Part shown: positions 9,052 to 17,400 of the stretch, piece after piece | Position numbering within the stretch: the stretch's first letter is position 1 | How the letters are laid out: the number at the start of each line of letters is the position of its first letter | Assembly (NCBI RefSeq): GCF_029278605.1 | Contig: NZ_CP119573.1 | Coordinates: 434,001 to 498,000, forward strand | Direction of reading: 5' to 3' | DNA: 64,000 nt | Source of the DNA: Cupriavidus sp. WKF15 | Lineage (GTDB): Bacteria > Pseudomonadota > Gammaproteobacteria > Burkholderiales > Burkholderiaceae | Translations under genes and position numbers: made by a program | The notes under the pieces: model-generated | Told to the model about the DNA's origin: nothing | Seen by the model: only the letters and a program-made list of their open reading frames with translations | The model's database searches: none

Positions 9052-9729
9052 TCAGTCGTTCGCGGCCTGCGCGGTGGCCGGCTCGAACAAGATGTTGTTT
9101 TCCAGGTGGATGTGTTCCATCAGGTCTTCGCGCAGCGTGCGCAGGCCGAGGTACAGCGCCCGCCAGGTGTTGCACGCCGCGCGCGGCAGCGTGATGTCGT
9201 TGGTCAGCGTGGCCAGGCGCTGGAGGGCTTCGCCGTGGTCGTCATGCTCCATGCGCATCACCGTAATCGGCGCCGTCGCGGCGGCCTGCAGCCCGCGTGC
9301 CAGCATCGGGAACAGCACCTGCTCTTCCTTCTGCATATGCGCTTCCAGTTCGTCGCGCATGACCACGAGATGATCGGCCAGGCCAACAGGGCAATCCGGC
9401 CGGTCTCCATGCACATGCTCGACACGGCGGGCCAGGCGGATCAGTTCGGGTAGTTGCTCGCGATGGCGCTCGTGGAAGCGCGTCAGGATATGGGCGATCA
9501 GCGAGGCCGGCGGCACGGCGTCCCAGTCGGTCTGCACCGGTTCGCTGTCGCGCTGCAAAGTCTGCAGGCGGGTTTCGATGGCTTCGGCATCCAGGCCCTT
9601 GGCGGCCGCGGCATCGCGCAGCGTCTGCTTGCCTCCGCAGCAGAAGTCGAGGTCATAGTCGTGGAAGATGCCCGTGGCACCCGGAATACGGCGGGCCAGC
9701 TGGCCCAGAGGCTGGTCTTGCAAGCGCAT
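9052..9729 (-). CDS. ytfE: Di-iron Fe-S cluster repair protein YtfE/NorA
   Basis: A 225-aa protein with an N-terminal ScdA_N-type domain containing a CCGG motif (Cys30-Cys31), then a hemerythrin-like four-helix domain rich in His and Glu (HERHREQ, HMQKEEQVLFP, MRMEHDDHGE, EHIHLENNILF) that binds a di-iron centre. In related Cupriavidus the equivalent gene is called norA. The protein repairs NO-damaged Fe-S clusters and may buffer NO in the cytoplasm. The start at 9729 has a clear AAGGAG ribosome binding site. It is the first gene of the ytfE-norB operon and has a sigma-54 promoter in front. Confidence 0.93.
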   Translation of the reverse strand: MRLQDQPLGQLARRIPGATGIFHDYDLDFCCGGKQTLRDAAAAKGLDAEAIETRLQTLQRDSEPVQTDWDAVPPASLIAHILTRFHERHREQLPELIRLARRVEHVHGDRPDCPVGLADHLVVMRDELEAHMQKEEQVLFPMLARGLQAAATAPITVMRMEHDDHGEALQRLATLTNDITLPRAACNTWRALYLGLRTLREDLMEHIHLENNILFEPATAQAAND

Positions 9730-9766
9730 GATGTGCTCCTTCTCGAATGGTTTGCACATCACTATC

Positions 9767-9781
9767 GCGAGTATCGTGCCA
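9767..9781 (-). promoter_or_regulatory. Sigma-54 promoter of ytfE-norB
   Basis: On the minus strand the sequence reads TGGCACGATACTCGC. It has the invariant -24 GG and -12 GC with exactly ten bases between them and is close to the TGGCAC-N5-TTGC consensus. It lies about 40 bp upstream of the ytfE start codon, with NorR sites further upstream, as expected for a sigma-54 operon driven by NorR. Confidence 0.8.
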
Positions 9782-9797
9782 GTTTTTATTTCTTGAA

Positions 9798-9810
9798 AAT
9801 CAATTAGTTA
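9798..9810 (+). promoter_or_regulatory. IHF binding site
   Basis: AATCAATTAGTTA matches the IHF consensus WATCAA-N4-TTR at every position. It sits between the sigma-54 promoter and the NorR boxes, where DNA bending would bring the activator to the polymerase. Confidence 0.65.
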
Positions 9811-9819
9811 AAAAATCAC

Positions 9820-9877
9820 GGTAAAATTCACCCATCCCATGTGTGGGTGTTTTCTACCCTTAAAGGTATTTATGACC
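9820..9877 (+). promoter_or_regulatory. Three NorR enhancer boxes (GGT-N7-ACC)
   Basis: Three exact GGT-N7-ACC sites are seen at 9820-9832, 9846-9858 and 9865-9877. This is the element described for NorR in Ralstonia/Cupriavidus. They lie ~65-120 bp upstream of the predicted ytfE transcription start. The third box spans the norR start codon, so NorR bound there could also repress its own gene. Confidence 0.82.
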
Positions 9878-11437
9878 CTAACCCAACGGGACATCTATAC
9901 GGAACTGCTGGCGGATGTGGTCGCCGACCTGCCGCACGCGGTGCGCCTGCAGCGGCTGGTCAGCGCACTGCGCGCGCACTTCGGCTGTGGCGCCGTGGCC
10001 TTGCTGCGGCTCGAAGAAGAACACCTGCGGCCCTTGGCCGTGGACGGGCTGGTGCGCGATGCACTCGGCCGCCGCTTTGCGGTCGGTCTGCACCCGCGGC
10101 TTGGCGCGATCCTGGCGCGGCGCGGCGTCACGTGCTTCCACCATGACAGCGCGCTGCCCGACCCCTATGACGGCCTGATCGACGAGCACGTGGGCGAGCC
10201 GCTGCCCGTGCATGACTGCATGGGCATCAGCCTGGAACAGGACGGCCGCGTCTGGGGCGTGCTGACGCTCGATGCATTGCAGGTAGGCACCTTCGACGAT
10301 ACCGCGCAGGCCGCGCTCGAGGGGCTCACGCTGCTGGTCGAAAGCGCCATCCGCACCACGCGGCTGGAGGCTGAAATCCGCGCGCTGCAACTTTCGCGCG
10401 GCAAGACCCCCGACAACGAGCTGCCAGCCGACGAGAGCGAGATCGTCGGCCAGAGCGAGGCCATCACCGGACTGCTGCATGAACTGGACGTGGTGGCCGA
10501 TTCGGAGCTGCCGGTGCTGCTGCTCGGCGAGACCGGCGTCGGCAAGGAGCTGTTCGCGCACCGGCTGCATCGCCTGTCGCGCCGGCGCGAGCGCCCGCTG
10601 GTCCACGTGAACTGCGCCGCGCTGCCGGAATCGCTCGCGGAAAGCGAGCTGTTCGGGCACGTCAAGGGCGCGTTCTCGGGCGCCACGGGCGAGCGGCCCG
10701 GCCGCTTCGAGGCCGCCGACGGCGGCACGCTGTTCCTCGATGAAGTGGGCGAGCTGCCGCTGGCGATCCAGGCCAAGCTGCTGCGCACGCTGCAAAACGG
10801 CGAGATCCAGCGCCTGGGCTCGGACAAGCCGCGCCGCGTCGACGTGCGCGTGATCGCCGCCACCAACCGCAACCTGCGCGAGCATGTGCGCGACGGCTCG
10901 TTCCGCGCGGACCTGTACCACCGGCTGTCGGTCTACCCAATCCCGATTCCCCCGCTGCGCGAGCGTGGCAACGATGTACTGCTGCTGGCGGGGCGCTTCC
11001 TGGAACTGAACCGCGCGCGGCTCGGCATGCGCAGCCTGCGCCTGTCGCCGGCCGCGCAGGACGCGCTGCGCCGCTACCGCTGGCCCGGCAATGTGCGCGA
11101 GCTCGAGCATGTGGTCAGCCGCGCGGCGCTGCGCTCCGTGAGCCGCGGGGCCAACCGCAATGACATCGTGACGCTGGAGCCCGACCTGCTCGACCTGGAC
11201 AGCCTGGCGGCGCCGTCCGATGCATCGGCGCCCGTTGCGCATGTCGCGGAGACCGAGCGCCACCCGGTGGCACTGCCTGCCGGTGCCACGCTGCGCGACG
11301 CTGTCGAGCAAACCCAGCGCGACTGCATCGACCAGGCGCTGCGCGCGCACCACGGCAACTGGGCCCAGGCCGCGCGCCAGCTCGGCATCGACGCCAGCAA
11401 CCTGCACAAGCTGGCTAAGCGGCTTGGGTGCAAGTAG
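9872..11437 (+). CDS. norR: NO-responsive sigma-54 activator NorR
   Basis: A 521-aa enhancer-binding protein. An N-terminal GAF domain (~20-180) would bind NO at a mononuclear iron. The AAA+ domain has Walker A GETGVGKE from residue 219, and a Fis-type helix-turn-helix closes the protein ([19 protein letters not shown]). The sigma-54 contact loop reads GAFSGA instead of the usual GAFTGA; Ser for Thr is a mild change. It is divergent from ytfE-norB with its binding sites between. The ATG at 9872 is preferred because MTLTQRDIY is the usual NorR start; a frame from 9839 adds residues of no family character. Confidence 0.94.
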   Translation: MTLTQRDIYTELLADVVADLPHAVRLQRLVSALRAHFGCGAVALLRLEEEHLRPLAVDGLVRDALGRRFAVGLHPRLGAILARRGVTCFHHDSALPDPYDGLIDEHVGEPLPVHDCMGISLEQDGRVWGVLTLDALQVGTFDDTAQAALEGLTLLVESAIRTTRLEAEIRALQLSRGKTPDNELPADESEIVGQSEAITGLLHELDVVADSELPVLLLGETGVGKELFAHRLHRLSRRRERPLVHVNCAALPESLAESELFGHVKGAFSGATGERPGRFEAADGGTLFLDEVGELPLAIQAKLLRTLQNGEIQRLGSDKPRRVDVRVIAATNRNLREHVRDGSFRADLYHRLSVYPIPIPPLRERGNDVLLLAGRFLELNRARLGMRSLRLSPAAQDALRRYRWPGNVRELEHVVSRAALRSVSRGANRNDIVTLEPDLLDLDSLAAPSDASAPVAHVAETERHPVALPAGATLRDAVEQTQRDCIDQALRAHHGNWAQAARQLGIDASNLHKLAKRLGCK

Positions 11438-11476
11438 GCGGCTCCGGTAAGACGGTGCGCAAGCCGCCTGCCCGCC

Positions 11477-11941
11477 TCAACGATGCCCCGTCCCCGGCGC
11501 CGCCACGCCCAGCCCGGCAGCGAGCCGCGACACCAGCGGTTCCAGCCATGGCGGCCTCGGCGCGGCGTCCAGCCAGTACTTCACTTCAAGCCCCAGTGCG
11601 GTATCACCGCTGATCACCAGCTTGCGCTGGAAGAAGAGCGTGTCGGTGTCGCACTGCCCCGCCAGCAGGCGTAGATAGTCGGGCACGCGGGCCCGCAACG
11701 TCAGTTCGGGCTCACCGGCGCCGCGGCCGGTCGTACGGAAACGCCCCTGCTCGCAACGAAATGGCACATCCAGGCCGAGATCCTCCACGGTCAGCAGGAA
11801 GGTGTGCCCGTCCAGCGCGGCGGGCGGCTCCAGCCACCCGGCGCGCCGCGCCAGCTCCAGTGCCGAGACCAGCGGCATGGCGCGCGCACGGGCAGGCATG
11901 CGCCGATGCACGCGGGCCAGCAGTCCTTGCAGCGCGCTCAT
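11477..11941 (-). CDS. ubiT: UbiT, SCP2-type accessory factor of O2-independent ubiquinone synthesis
   Basis: A 154-aa protein with an SCP2 lipid-binding fold (LLTVEDLGLDVPFRCEQG, then the LVISGDTALGLEVKYWLD signature). UbiT is thought to bind polyprenyl intermediates for the anaerobic ubiquinone pathway. Its ATG overlaps the ubiV stop (ATGA at 11941), making it the last gene of ubiU-ubiV-ubiT. It is convergent with norR, with a 39-bp gap. The short length and genetic coupling make the call firm. Confidence 0.9.
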   Translation of the reverse strand: MSALQGLLARVHRRMPARARAMPLVSALELARRAGWLEPPAALDGHTFLLTVEDLGLDVPFRCEQGRFRTTGRGAGEPELTLRARVPDYLRLLAGQCDTDTLFFQRKLVISGDTALGLEVKYWLDAAPRPPWLEPLVSRLAAGLGVAAPGTGHR

Positions 11942-12885
11942 GGCCGGTCCTCCCACGCAATGCCGGGACGTCCATGCCAGTACCCGTTGCATGGTTGCGC
12001 GCCGGCCGGGACCACGCCGCTCGGCGCGGGTGCGCGCTCGCCGGCGCGGATCGCCGCCAGCGCGGCCACCGCTTCGAGCGTCCCCGTCGAATGCGGGCTC
12101 ACACGCAACATGTCGACACCCATGTGCGCCATCGCCTGCGCCTGGTCGCACAGATCCAGGCACGTCGCCGACTGGGTCTGGATGCCGTTGAGCGTAAAAA
12201 AGGCCTGCCCCTCGCCCGTGGCGGCAACCAGGCCGTCCGGATAGTCGAGGCAACGGAATTCGCACGCATCCTTGCGCAGCCGATGGTGGCGCGCAGTGAA
12301 GCAGCGCGCCGAGAACGCCAGCGGCATGCGGCCCCAGGCCAGCACTTCCAGTGCCACGCCGGCGCAGCGCCCCGCCGACAGCGCGGCCAGCGTGGCGCCG
12401 TCCATCTCGACCGGCACCACGCAGCCCCGGGCGCCAAGGCTGGCCAGCCACGCGAGCGTGTCCGCGTGATAGACGTTCAGATGCGGGCCGCCGATGAACG
12501 GGCGCCCGCCCATGCAACGCACCGCGCCGACATCGTTGGCCTCGACCAGGTAGTCGTCCTGTTCGCAGACGCGGCGCATGCAGGCGATATCGGTGTCGGA
12601 CTCGATCAGCACCGGCGTGGACAGCACCACTTCCTTCCCGGCTTCGCGCAGCATCTGCGCGATCTCGAGCCAGTGCGCATGGCGCAGTTCGTGGCGGCGC
12701 GTGCATACGGTCTCGCCAAGGTAGACGCGATCGACGGCCGATCCGGCGACGTCGGCATAGAACTGCGTCACCGCCGCGCGCGGCCAGTAGTACAGCAACG
12801 GTCCCAGCGCGATGCCGAACCTGGCCGCGCCGCGTGTGGAGGTTTTCCGCATGAATGGCTCCGTGGTTGGAATTGCCGCGCTCAT
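11938..12885 (-). CDS. ubiV: UbiV, Fe-S protein of O2-independent ubiquinone hydroxylation
   Basis: A 315-aa peptidase-U32-like protein. Together with UbiU it hydroxylates the ubiquinone ring without oxygen, using prephenate as oxygen donor. Candidate 4Fe-4S ligands are visible at Cys61, Cys195, Cys208 and Cys212; the spacing of the last three (13 and 4) is the same as in the E. coli protein. The ATG at 12885 overlaps the ubiU stop by four bases. A second possible start (MRKTST) lies 11 codons inside. Its presence beside NO reductase and nitrate sensing genes fits anaerobic expression. Confidence 0.92.
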   Translation of the reverse strand: MSAAIPTTEPFMRKTSTRGAARFGIALGPLLYYWPRAAVTQFYADVAGSAVDRVYLGETVCTRRHELRHAHWLEIAQMLREAGKEVVLSTPVLIESDTDIACMRRVCEQDDYLVEANDVGAVRCMGGRPFIGGPHLNVYHADTLAWLASLGARGCVVPVEMDGATLAALSAGRCAGVALEVLAWGRMPLAFSARCFTARHHRLRKDACEFRCLDYPDGLVAATGEGQAFFTLNGIQTQSATCLDLCDQAQAMAHMGVDMLRVSPHSTGTLEAVAALAAIRAGERAPAPSGVVPAGAQPCNGYWHGRPGIAWEDRP

Positions 12886-13910
12886 CGCCACGGCCGGTCG
12901 TAGGCGCCCTGTGTCACCTGGTCGCCCTCGGCATGGCGGCCGAGCGTGCCCTGCCATTCCTGGCGCGGCGTAAAACGCGCGGGCTCGGCGCAGGCGGCGT
13001 CGATCGCGGCGCGCAGCACGCCCACCACGTCCGCCACATAGCGCGGGCTGCGCTGGCGGCCTTCGATCTTGATCGCGGCGATGCCGATATCGAGCAGCGC
13101 CGGCAGCAGTGACAGCGCGTTGAGGCTGGTGGGCTCTTCCAGCACGTAGCCGCGCTCGCCCTCGACCTCGAAGCGCCCCTTGCACAGCGTGGGATATCCG
13201 GCAGGCTCGCCGGGCGCGTAGCTGTCGATGAGGATGCCCGACAGGCGAGCGTGCATGGTGCCGTCCTGCTCGGTCCAGCGCACCGCGTGCGCGGGCGAGC
13301 AGACGCCCTTGTTATTGGGGGAATCCCCCGTGGCATAGGAGGACAGCAGGCAGCGGCCCTCCGCCATGACGCACAGGCTGCCGAAGCCGAACACTTCCAG
13401 CTCCACGCTGGTCTGCCGCGCCAGCTTGCCGATCTGCGCGAGCGAGAGCACGCGCGGCAGCACCACGCGCCTGATATTGAAGCGCTCGCGCATCAGCTCG
13501 ATGGCATCGGCATGCGTGGCGGAACCCTGCACCGACAAGTGCAGCCGCAGTTGCGGGTGCCGCTGGCTCGCGTAGGCCATCAACCCCGCGTCGGCCATGA
13601 TGACCGCGTCGGCGCCGAGGTCCGCGGCCGCATCGACGGCACGGTGCCACCTGGCCACCTCCCCCATCTGCGGGAAGGTGTTGATGGCGAACAGCACCTC
13701 CGCGTGGCGCGCATGCGCTTCGGCCACGCCGGTGCGGATATCGGCCTCGGTGAAATTGAGCCCGCCGAAGTTGCGGGCATTGGTGGCGTCGCGCAGGCCG
13801 AGGTAAACGGCATCGGCGCCATGCTCCAGCGCCGCGCGCAGCGCTGTCAGCGAACCGGCGGGCGCGACCAGTTGCGGTGGGCGCGCCCGTACGGAAGATG
13901 AGGTTGTCAT
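12882..13910 (-). CDS. ubiU: UbiU, U32-type Fe-S protein of O2-independent ubiquinone hydroxylation
   Basis: A 342-aa U32-family protein that forms a complex with UbiV. Four cysteines at 180, 187, 204 and 243 have spacings of 7, 17 and 39, identical to the 4Fe-4S ligands of E. coli UbiU. The U32 signature region (FGFGSLCVMAEGRC) is intact. It is the first gene of a tightly coupled ubiUVT operon. The leader contains a GC hairpin just before the start codon and an FNR-like site further upstream. Confidence 0.93.
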   Translation of the reverse strand: MTTSSSVRARPPQLVAPAGSLTALRAALEHGADAVYLGLRDATNARNFGGLNFTEADIRTGVAEAHARHAEVLFAINTFPQMGEVARWHRAVDAAADLGADAVIMADAGLMAYASQRHPQLRLHLSVQGSATHADAIELMRERFNIRRVVLPRVLSLAQIGKLARQTSVELEVFGFGSLCVMAEGRCLLSSYATGDSPNNKGVCSPAHAVRWTEQDGTMHARLSGILIDSYAPGEPAGYPTLCKGRFEVEGERGYVLEEPTSLNALSLLPALLDIGIAAIKIEGRQRSPRYVADVVGVLRAAIDAACAEPARFTPRQEWQGTLGRHAEGDQVTQGAYDRPWR

Positions 13911-13917
13911 GTCGGAG

Positions 13918-13935
13918 GCGCCGCTTGGGCGGCGC
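13918..13935 (-). promoter_or_regulatory. Hairpin directly upstream of ubiU start
   Basis: A perfect 7-bp stem GCGCCGC/GCGGCGC with a 4-base loop ends eight bases before the ubiU ATG. It lies where a ribosome binding site would normally be, and no good free Shine-Dalgarno sequence is visible, so translation may depend on opening this stem. Regulatory role is inference. Confidence 0.4.
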
Positions 13936-13982
13936 GGGAATTCGGCCAGCGCAGATGCTAGCGAGCCGCTTCACGTGTGGAC

Positions 13983-13996
13983 TTGACCATGCGCAA
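13983..13996 (-). promoter_or_regulatory. FNR/Dnr-like site upstream of ubiU
   Basis: On the minus strand TTGCG-CATG-GTCAA matches the FNR-type consensus TTGAT-N4-ATCAA at seven of ten positions, about 75 bp upstream of the ubiU start. It is a weak site; oxygen-dependent control of ubiUVT is biologically expected. Confidence 0.35.
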
Positions 13997-14168
13997 ACCG
14001 CGCCGCAACGCCTTGCTGCATAGACCGGTCGGCCTACGCCATTGGTGCAGGCGGTGGCGCCCCATTGACCTGCGGCAAACGCCAGCGCCGGACGCTGTGC
14101 CACGCTTGGCCGTTCGTGCGCGGCCCGATATCGCGGGCCGCACGCAGTTCCCAACAAGCGAGACCATC

Positions 14169-15359
14169 ATGACAGAACACTGGCTGAAACTGGCCGGGCG
14201 CCGGCTGCTGCCGATCGTCCAGGGCGGCATGGGCATCGGCATTTCCGCGCACCGCCTGGCGGGTACCGTGGCCGCGCACAACGGCGTGGGCACCATTGCC
14301 AGCATCGACCTGCGCCACCATCATCCCGACCTGCTCGCGCAGACGCGCGGCACGCGCGACAAGGCACGCATCGAGGCCATCAACCTCGTGGCGCTGGACC
14401 GCGAGATCCAGGGCGCGCGCGCGTTGTCCGGCGGGCGCGGCCTGGTCGCCGTCAACGTGATGAAGGCCGTCGGCTCGCACGCGCAGCTGGTGCGCCAGGC
14501 CTGCGAAAGCGGCGCCGATGCCATCGTCATGGGCGCGGGCCTCCCGCTGGACCTGCCGGAACTGACCGCGAACCACCCGAAAGTCGCGCTGATCCCGATC
14601 CTGTCGGAAGCACGCGGCATCGGCCTGGTGCTGCGCAAGTGGATGAAGAAGGGGCGGCTGCCCGACGCCATCGTGGTCGAACACCCGGCCCATGCGGGCG
14701 GGCATCTGGGCGCGCCCGCCATCCAGGACCTTGGCGAGGAGCGCTTTTCGTTTGCGCGCGTGCTGACCGAATGCCGCGAGCTGTTCCAGACGCTCGGGCT
14801 CGCGTGGGACAGCATTCCGCTGATCCTGGCGGGCGGCATCAACAGCCATGCCAAGGTGCGCCACTGGCTCGGCGAAGGCGCTGCCGCGGTGCAGCTCGGC
14901 ACCGCCTTTGCCGTCACGGAGGAATGCGACGCGCATCCGGCCTTCAAGCAGGTACTGGCCACCGCCCGCCCGGAGGACCTGCGCGAGTTCACCAGCGTGG
15001 CGGGCCTGCCGGCGCGCGCCGTGCTCACGCCGTGGCTGTCGCGCTACCTGTCGAGCGAAAGCCGCCTGCAGCGCCGTGCCAAGCCCCGCGACTGCCTGGA
15101 AGGCTTTGACTGCCTGCACGCCTGCGGCCTGCGCGACGGCGTGTCACGCATCGGCCAGTTCTGCATCGACCTGAAGCTGGCGCAGGCCGTGCGCGGCGAC
15201 GTGGAGCGCGGGCTGTTCTTCCGCGGCAAGGGCACGCTGCCATTCGGCGAAGCGATCCGCCCGGTGGCGGACCTGCTCCACTACCTGCTCACCGGCGAAA
15301 AGCCTGCCGCGATGGCCGCACCGGCCATCGTCGCCACCGCGGCCACCGTCGCCGCATGA
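14169..15359 (+). CDS. Nitronate monooxygenase / YrpB-type FMN oxidoreductase
   Basis: A 396-aa TIM-barrel flavoprotein. The FMN-binding signatures are clear: IVQGGMGIGIS near the start, the EHPAHAGGHLGAP active-site segment with catalytic His, LAGGINSHAKV and AVQLGTAFAVTEE. Family members oxidise alkyl nitronates or act as NAD(P)H-dependent flavin reductases. The C-terminal extension with FDCLHACGLRDG is longer than in classical 2-nitropropane dioxygenases. The ATG at 14169 begins MTEHWLKLAG right before the barrel. The last ~80 bp overlap antisense with the 3' end of the CRP/FNR gene. Location in the NO cluster suggests detoxification of nitro compounds, but this is inference. Confidence 0.85.
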   Translation: MTEHWLKLAGRRLLPIVQGGMGIGISAHRLAGTVAAHNGVGTIASIDLRHHHPDLLAQTRGTRDKARIEAINLVALDREIQGARALSGGRGLVAVNVMKAVGSHAQLVRQACESGADAIVMGAGLPLDLPELTANHPKVALIPILSEARGIGLVLRKWMKKGRLPDAIVVEHPAHAGGHLGAPAIQDLGEERFSFARVLTECRELFQTLGLAWDSIPLILAGGINSHAKVRHWLGEGAAAVQLGTAFAVTEECDAHPAFKQVLATARPEDLREFTSVAGLPARAVLTPWLSRYLSSESRLQRRAKPRDCLEGFDCLHACGLRDGVSRIGQFCIDLKLAQAVRGDVERGLFFRGKGTLPFGEAIRPVADLLHYLLTGEKPAAMAAPAIVATAATVAA

Positions 15360-16060
15360 GCGGCGGCCGGGGCGTCCGCGCGTGACGCATCGTCAGCCAG
15401 GCGCCCCAGCCCATCGGTATCGAGCAGGAAGATCTTGCCGCGCTCGAGCCGCACCAGTTTCTCGGCGCAGAAGCGGCTGACCACGCGCGACAAGGTTTCA
15501 GGCGTGATGCCGAGCTTGGAGGCCATCACGCGCTGCGTGCAGGCCAGCCATGTGCGCCGTCCCGCGCGCGCCTCATCGCACAGGAATCCGGCCACGCGCT
15601 GCGAGGCGTTGTGCAGGCTCGTGGCCTCGATATCGCGCATCAGCGCATGCAGGCGGCTGGACAGGTTGCGCAGCAGGCGCGCCGACAGCAACGGGTCGCG
15701 CGACACCGCGTCCCAAAGCACGGCGCTCCCGATGCAGAGCACGGTAGTGCGCGTCATCGCCTGGCAGTCGGCGGGCTGCGGCGCGTCCATGAACAGCACA
15801 TCCTCGCCAAAGGCCGCACCGGGGCCAAAGACTTCGATGGCCCGCTCCGCGCCTTTGGCGCCGCCGGCCGCAGCGGGCAGCGAAAGCTTTACCAGCCCGT
15901 CCATCACGATGAACAGTCCGCGGCACGGTTCGCCGCGGCGAAACAGGAACTCGCCTTTGTGCAGGCGCCGCTGCGTGGCCACGCCGGCGATCGCGTCCAG
16001 CACGCGGGCATCGACGCCGCGGAACAGCGGCAAGCTGTCGAGCATCTCGATCTCAGCCAT
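15281..16060 (-). CDS. CRP/FNR-family transcription regulator (Dnr/NnrR-like)
   Basis: A 259-aa regulator with an N-terminal cyclic-nucleotide-binding fold (LFRGVDARVLDAIAG, then GPGAAFGEDVLF) and a C-terminal winged helix whose recognition helix reads ITPETLSRVVSRF. It lacks the N-terminal cysteine cluster of FNR, so a heme- or NO-sensing Dnr/NnrR type, or redox-insensitive control, is more likely. The Ala-rich C-terminal ~35 residues look like an extension formed by reading antisense into the end of the flavoprotein gene. The start is at 16060, overlapping the membrane protein gene upstream by eight bases, so they are co-transcribed. Confidence 0.85.
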   Translation of the reverse strand: MAEIEMLDSLPLFRGVDARVLDAIAGVATQRRLHKGEFLFRRGEPCRGLFIVMDGLVKLSLPAAAGGAKGAERAIEVFGPGAAFGEDVLFMDAPQPADCQAMTRTTVLCIGSAVLWDAVSRDPLLSARLLRNLSSRLHALMRDIEATSLHNASQRVAGFLCDEARAGRRTWLACTQRVMASKLGITPETLSRVVSRFCAEKLVRLERGKIFLLDTDGLGRLADDASRADAPAAAHAATVAAVATMAGAAIAAGFSPVSR

Positions 16061-17375
16061 GGTGAACTCCTTGCGCAAGCGGCTTGCGCGGCGGCAGCCC
16101 GCCGCGCGCACGCATGGCGCGCATGCATCGCATTGCCTTCAGCAACTGCAGCCCGAGCCAGCCATTGGCGAGCGCAAACGCCACGCCGCCGGCGCGCGCC
16201 AGCCATGCCGGCGCAAGCGGCAATGCCAGCAGCATCGCGAAGGCGGCCAGCAGCAGCCAGGCCTGTCGCCGCTGGGCAGACGGCGTGATGATGGCCTGCA
16301 TGGCCGGCACGCGCGCGCGCGGCGGCAGCAGCCGGCGCAGGTGCAGCCATACCAGGAACGGAACGATCTTGCCGAGCATGGCGGTCACGGGCACCACGCC
16401 GCCGCCGACCAGCGCCAGCGTGCCGGTCCACCATGACAGCACCGCGTGCCACGGCTCCGGTGCCAGCGGCAGGACCGCCGCGAACAGCGCCGCGGCCAGC
16501 ATGCTCGCCGCGGCAACCGGCCACAGCATCCAGACCGGATCATGGCGGCGCCGCGCGCGCAGCGTGGCCCGCAGTCCGATTCCGGCCACCAGCGCCGCAA
16601 ACAGCAGCCACGGCAAGAGGCCCCAGCGTGCGAGCGCGCCATCTGGCCGCGCCACCACCAGCACGCTGAATGCCAGCAGGGGCAACCAGTGCCCGAGCGG
16701 CAGCCAGCGCTCCAGCCAGCGCGGCTGGCGCGGCGCCTGCCAGAACATCGGCAGCACCGTGGTGGCCACCCCGGTCACCAGTGCGGCCAGCCACCCGCCC
16801 AGGCCCCAGGCCACATGCAGCGCCAGCCACTGCGACGGCGGCACCACCCACAGCCCGCCGAACCAGCCCGCCAGGGCTGCGCCGAGCAGTCCGGTCACCG
16901 CCAGCGGCATGCCGATACCGGCCAGCGTGCGCGTGGTGGCATCCACCGCGGCGACCCGCCGCCCGGCCAGCAGCAGCAAGCCCCCCGCGAGCGGCAAGAG
17001 CAGGCCGCCGGTCGCCGCGGCAACGCGGAACGGTGCGGGGCCGCCACCGAGAAAGCCCGCGGCCAGCGCACCGGCCGTCGTGCCGCCTGCCAGCGCCACC
17101 AGCGGTGCGAGGCCGCCCGAGCCCGGCACCGCCACGCCAGCCACCACCGGCATCATCTGGAACAAGGCGCCGAGCATGACCGGCAGCAGCGTGCCGAGCG
17201 CCAGCACATGCACGGCCGCAAGCGCCAGCGGCGCGAACCTGTCGGGCAGCCCGGCCACGGGGCCAAGCGCGAGCAGCAAGCCCGCGGCGGCCCCCAGCCA
17301 GGGCGCCGGCATCACGCAACCGAACACCACGCCGGGACGCGGCGCGCGTTCGTAGTCGAGGCTGGCGGCTTTCAA
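16053..17375 (-). CDS. Polytopic membrane protein of the NO/anaerobic cluster (~12 helices)
   Basis: About 440 aa, almost entirely hydrophobic helices with conserved His and Trp (VHVLALGTLLPVMLGALFQM, LHVAWGLGGW, MLGKIVPFLVWLHL). The arrangement resembles NnrS/heme-copper-oxidase-like membrane proteins often found with denitrification genes, but I cannot assign a family firmly. The start is uncertain. A TTG at 17375 has an AAGGGA ribosome binding site and follows the hemerythrin stop by 25 bp; no ATG fits well. It lies between a hemerythrin gene and a CRP/FNR gene in one apparent operon, so a role in NO or oxygen stress tolerance is likely. Confidence 0.7.
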   Translation of the reverse strand: MKAASLDYERAPRPGVVFGCVMPAPWLGAAAGLLLALGPVAGLPDRFAPLALAAVHVLALGTLLPVMLGALFQMMPVVAGVAVPGSGGLAPLVALAGGTTAGALAAGFLGGGPAPFRVAAATGGLLLPLAGGLLLLAGRRVAAVDATTRTLAGIGMPLAVTGLLGAALAGWFGGLWVVPPSQWLALHVAWGLGGWLAALVTGVATTVLPMFWQAPRQPRWLERWLPLGHWLPLLAFSVLVVARPDGALARWGLLPWLLFAALVAGIGLRATLRARRRHDPVWMLWPVAAASMLAAALFAAVLPLAPEPWHAVLSWWTGTLALVGGGVVPVTAMLGKIVPFLVWLHLRRLLPPRARVPAMQAIITPSAQRRQAWLLLAAFAMLLALPLAPAWLARAGGVAFALANGWLGLQLLKAMRCMRAMRARGGLPPRKPLAQGVHHG

Positions 17376-17400
17376 GGTGGCGTTCCCTTTTTGAAGACTG

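Noticed and set aside
6662..9373. A 903-codon plus-strand frame opposite norB and ytfE
   Set aside because: It is Arg/His/Gln-rich, has no domain, and lies entirely antisense to two firmly identified genes. High GC makes such frames common here.
9794..9804. FNR-like TTGAAAATCAA upstream of ytfE
   Set aside because: The half-sites are too close together for an FNR site; the IHF match explains the same bases better.
9878..11407. A 509-codon minus-strand frame opposite norR
   Set aside because: Antisense shadow with Gln/Arg/Ala-rich content.
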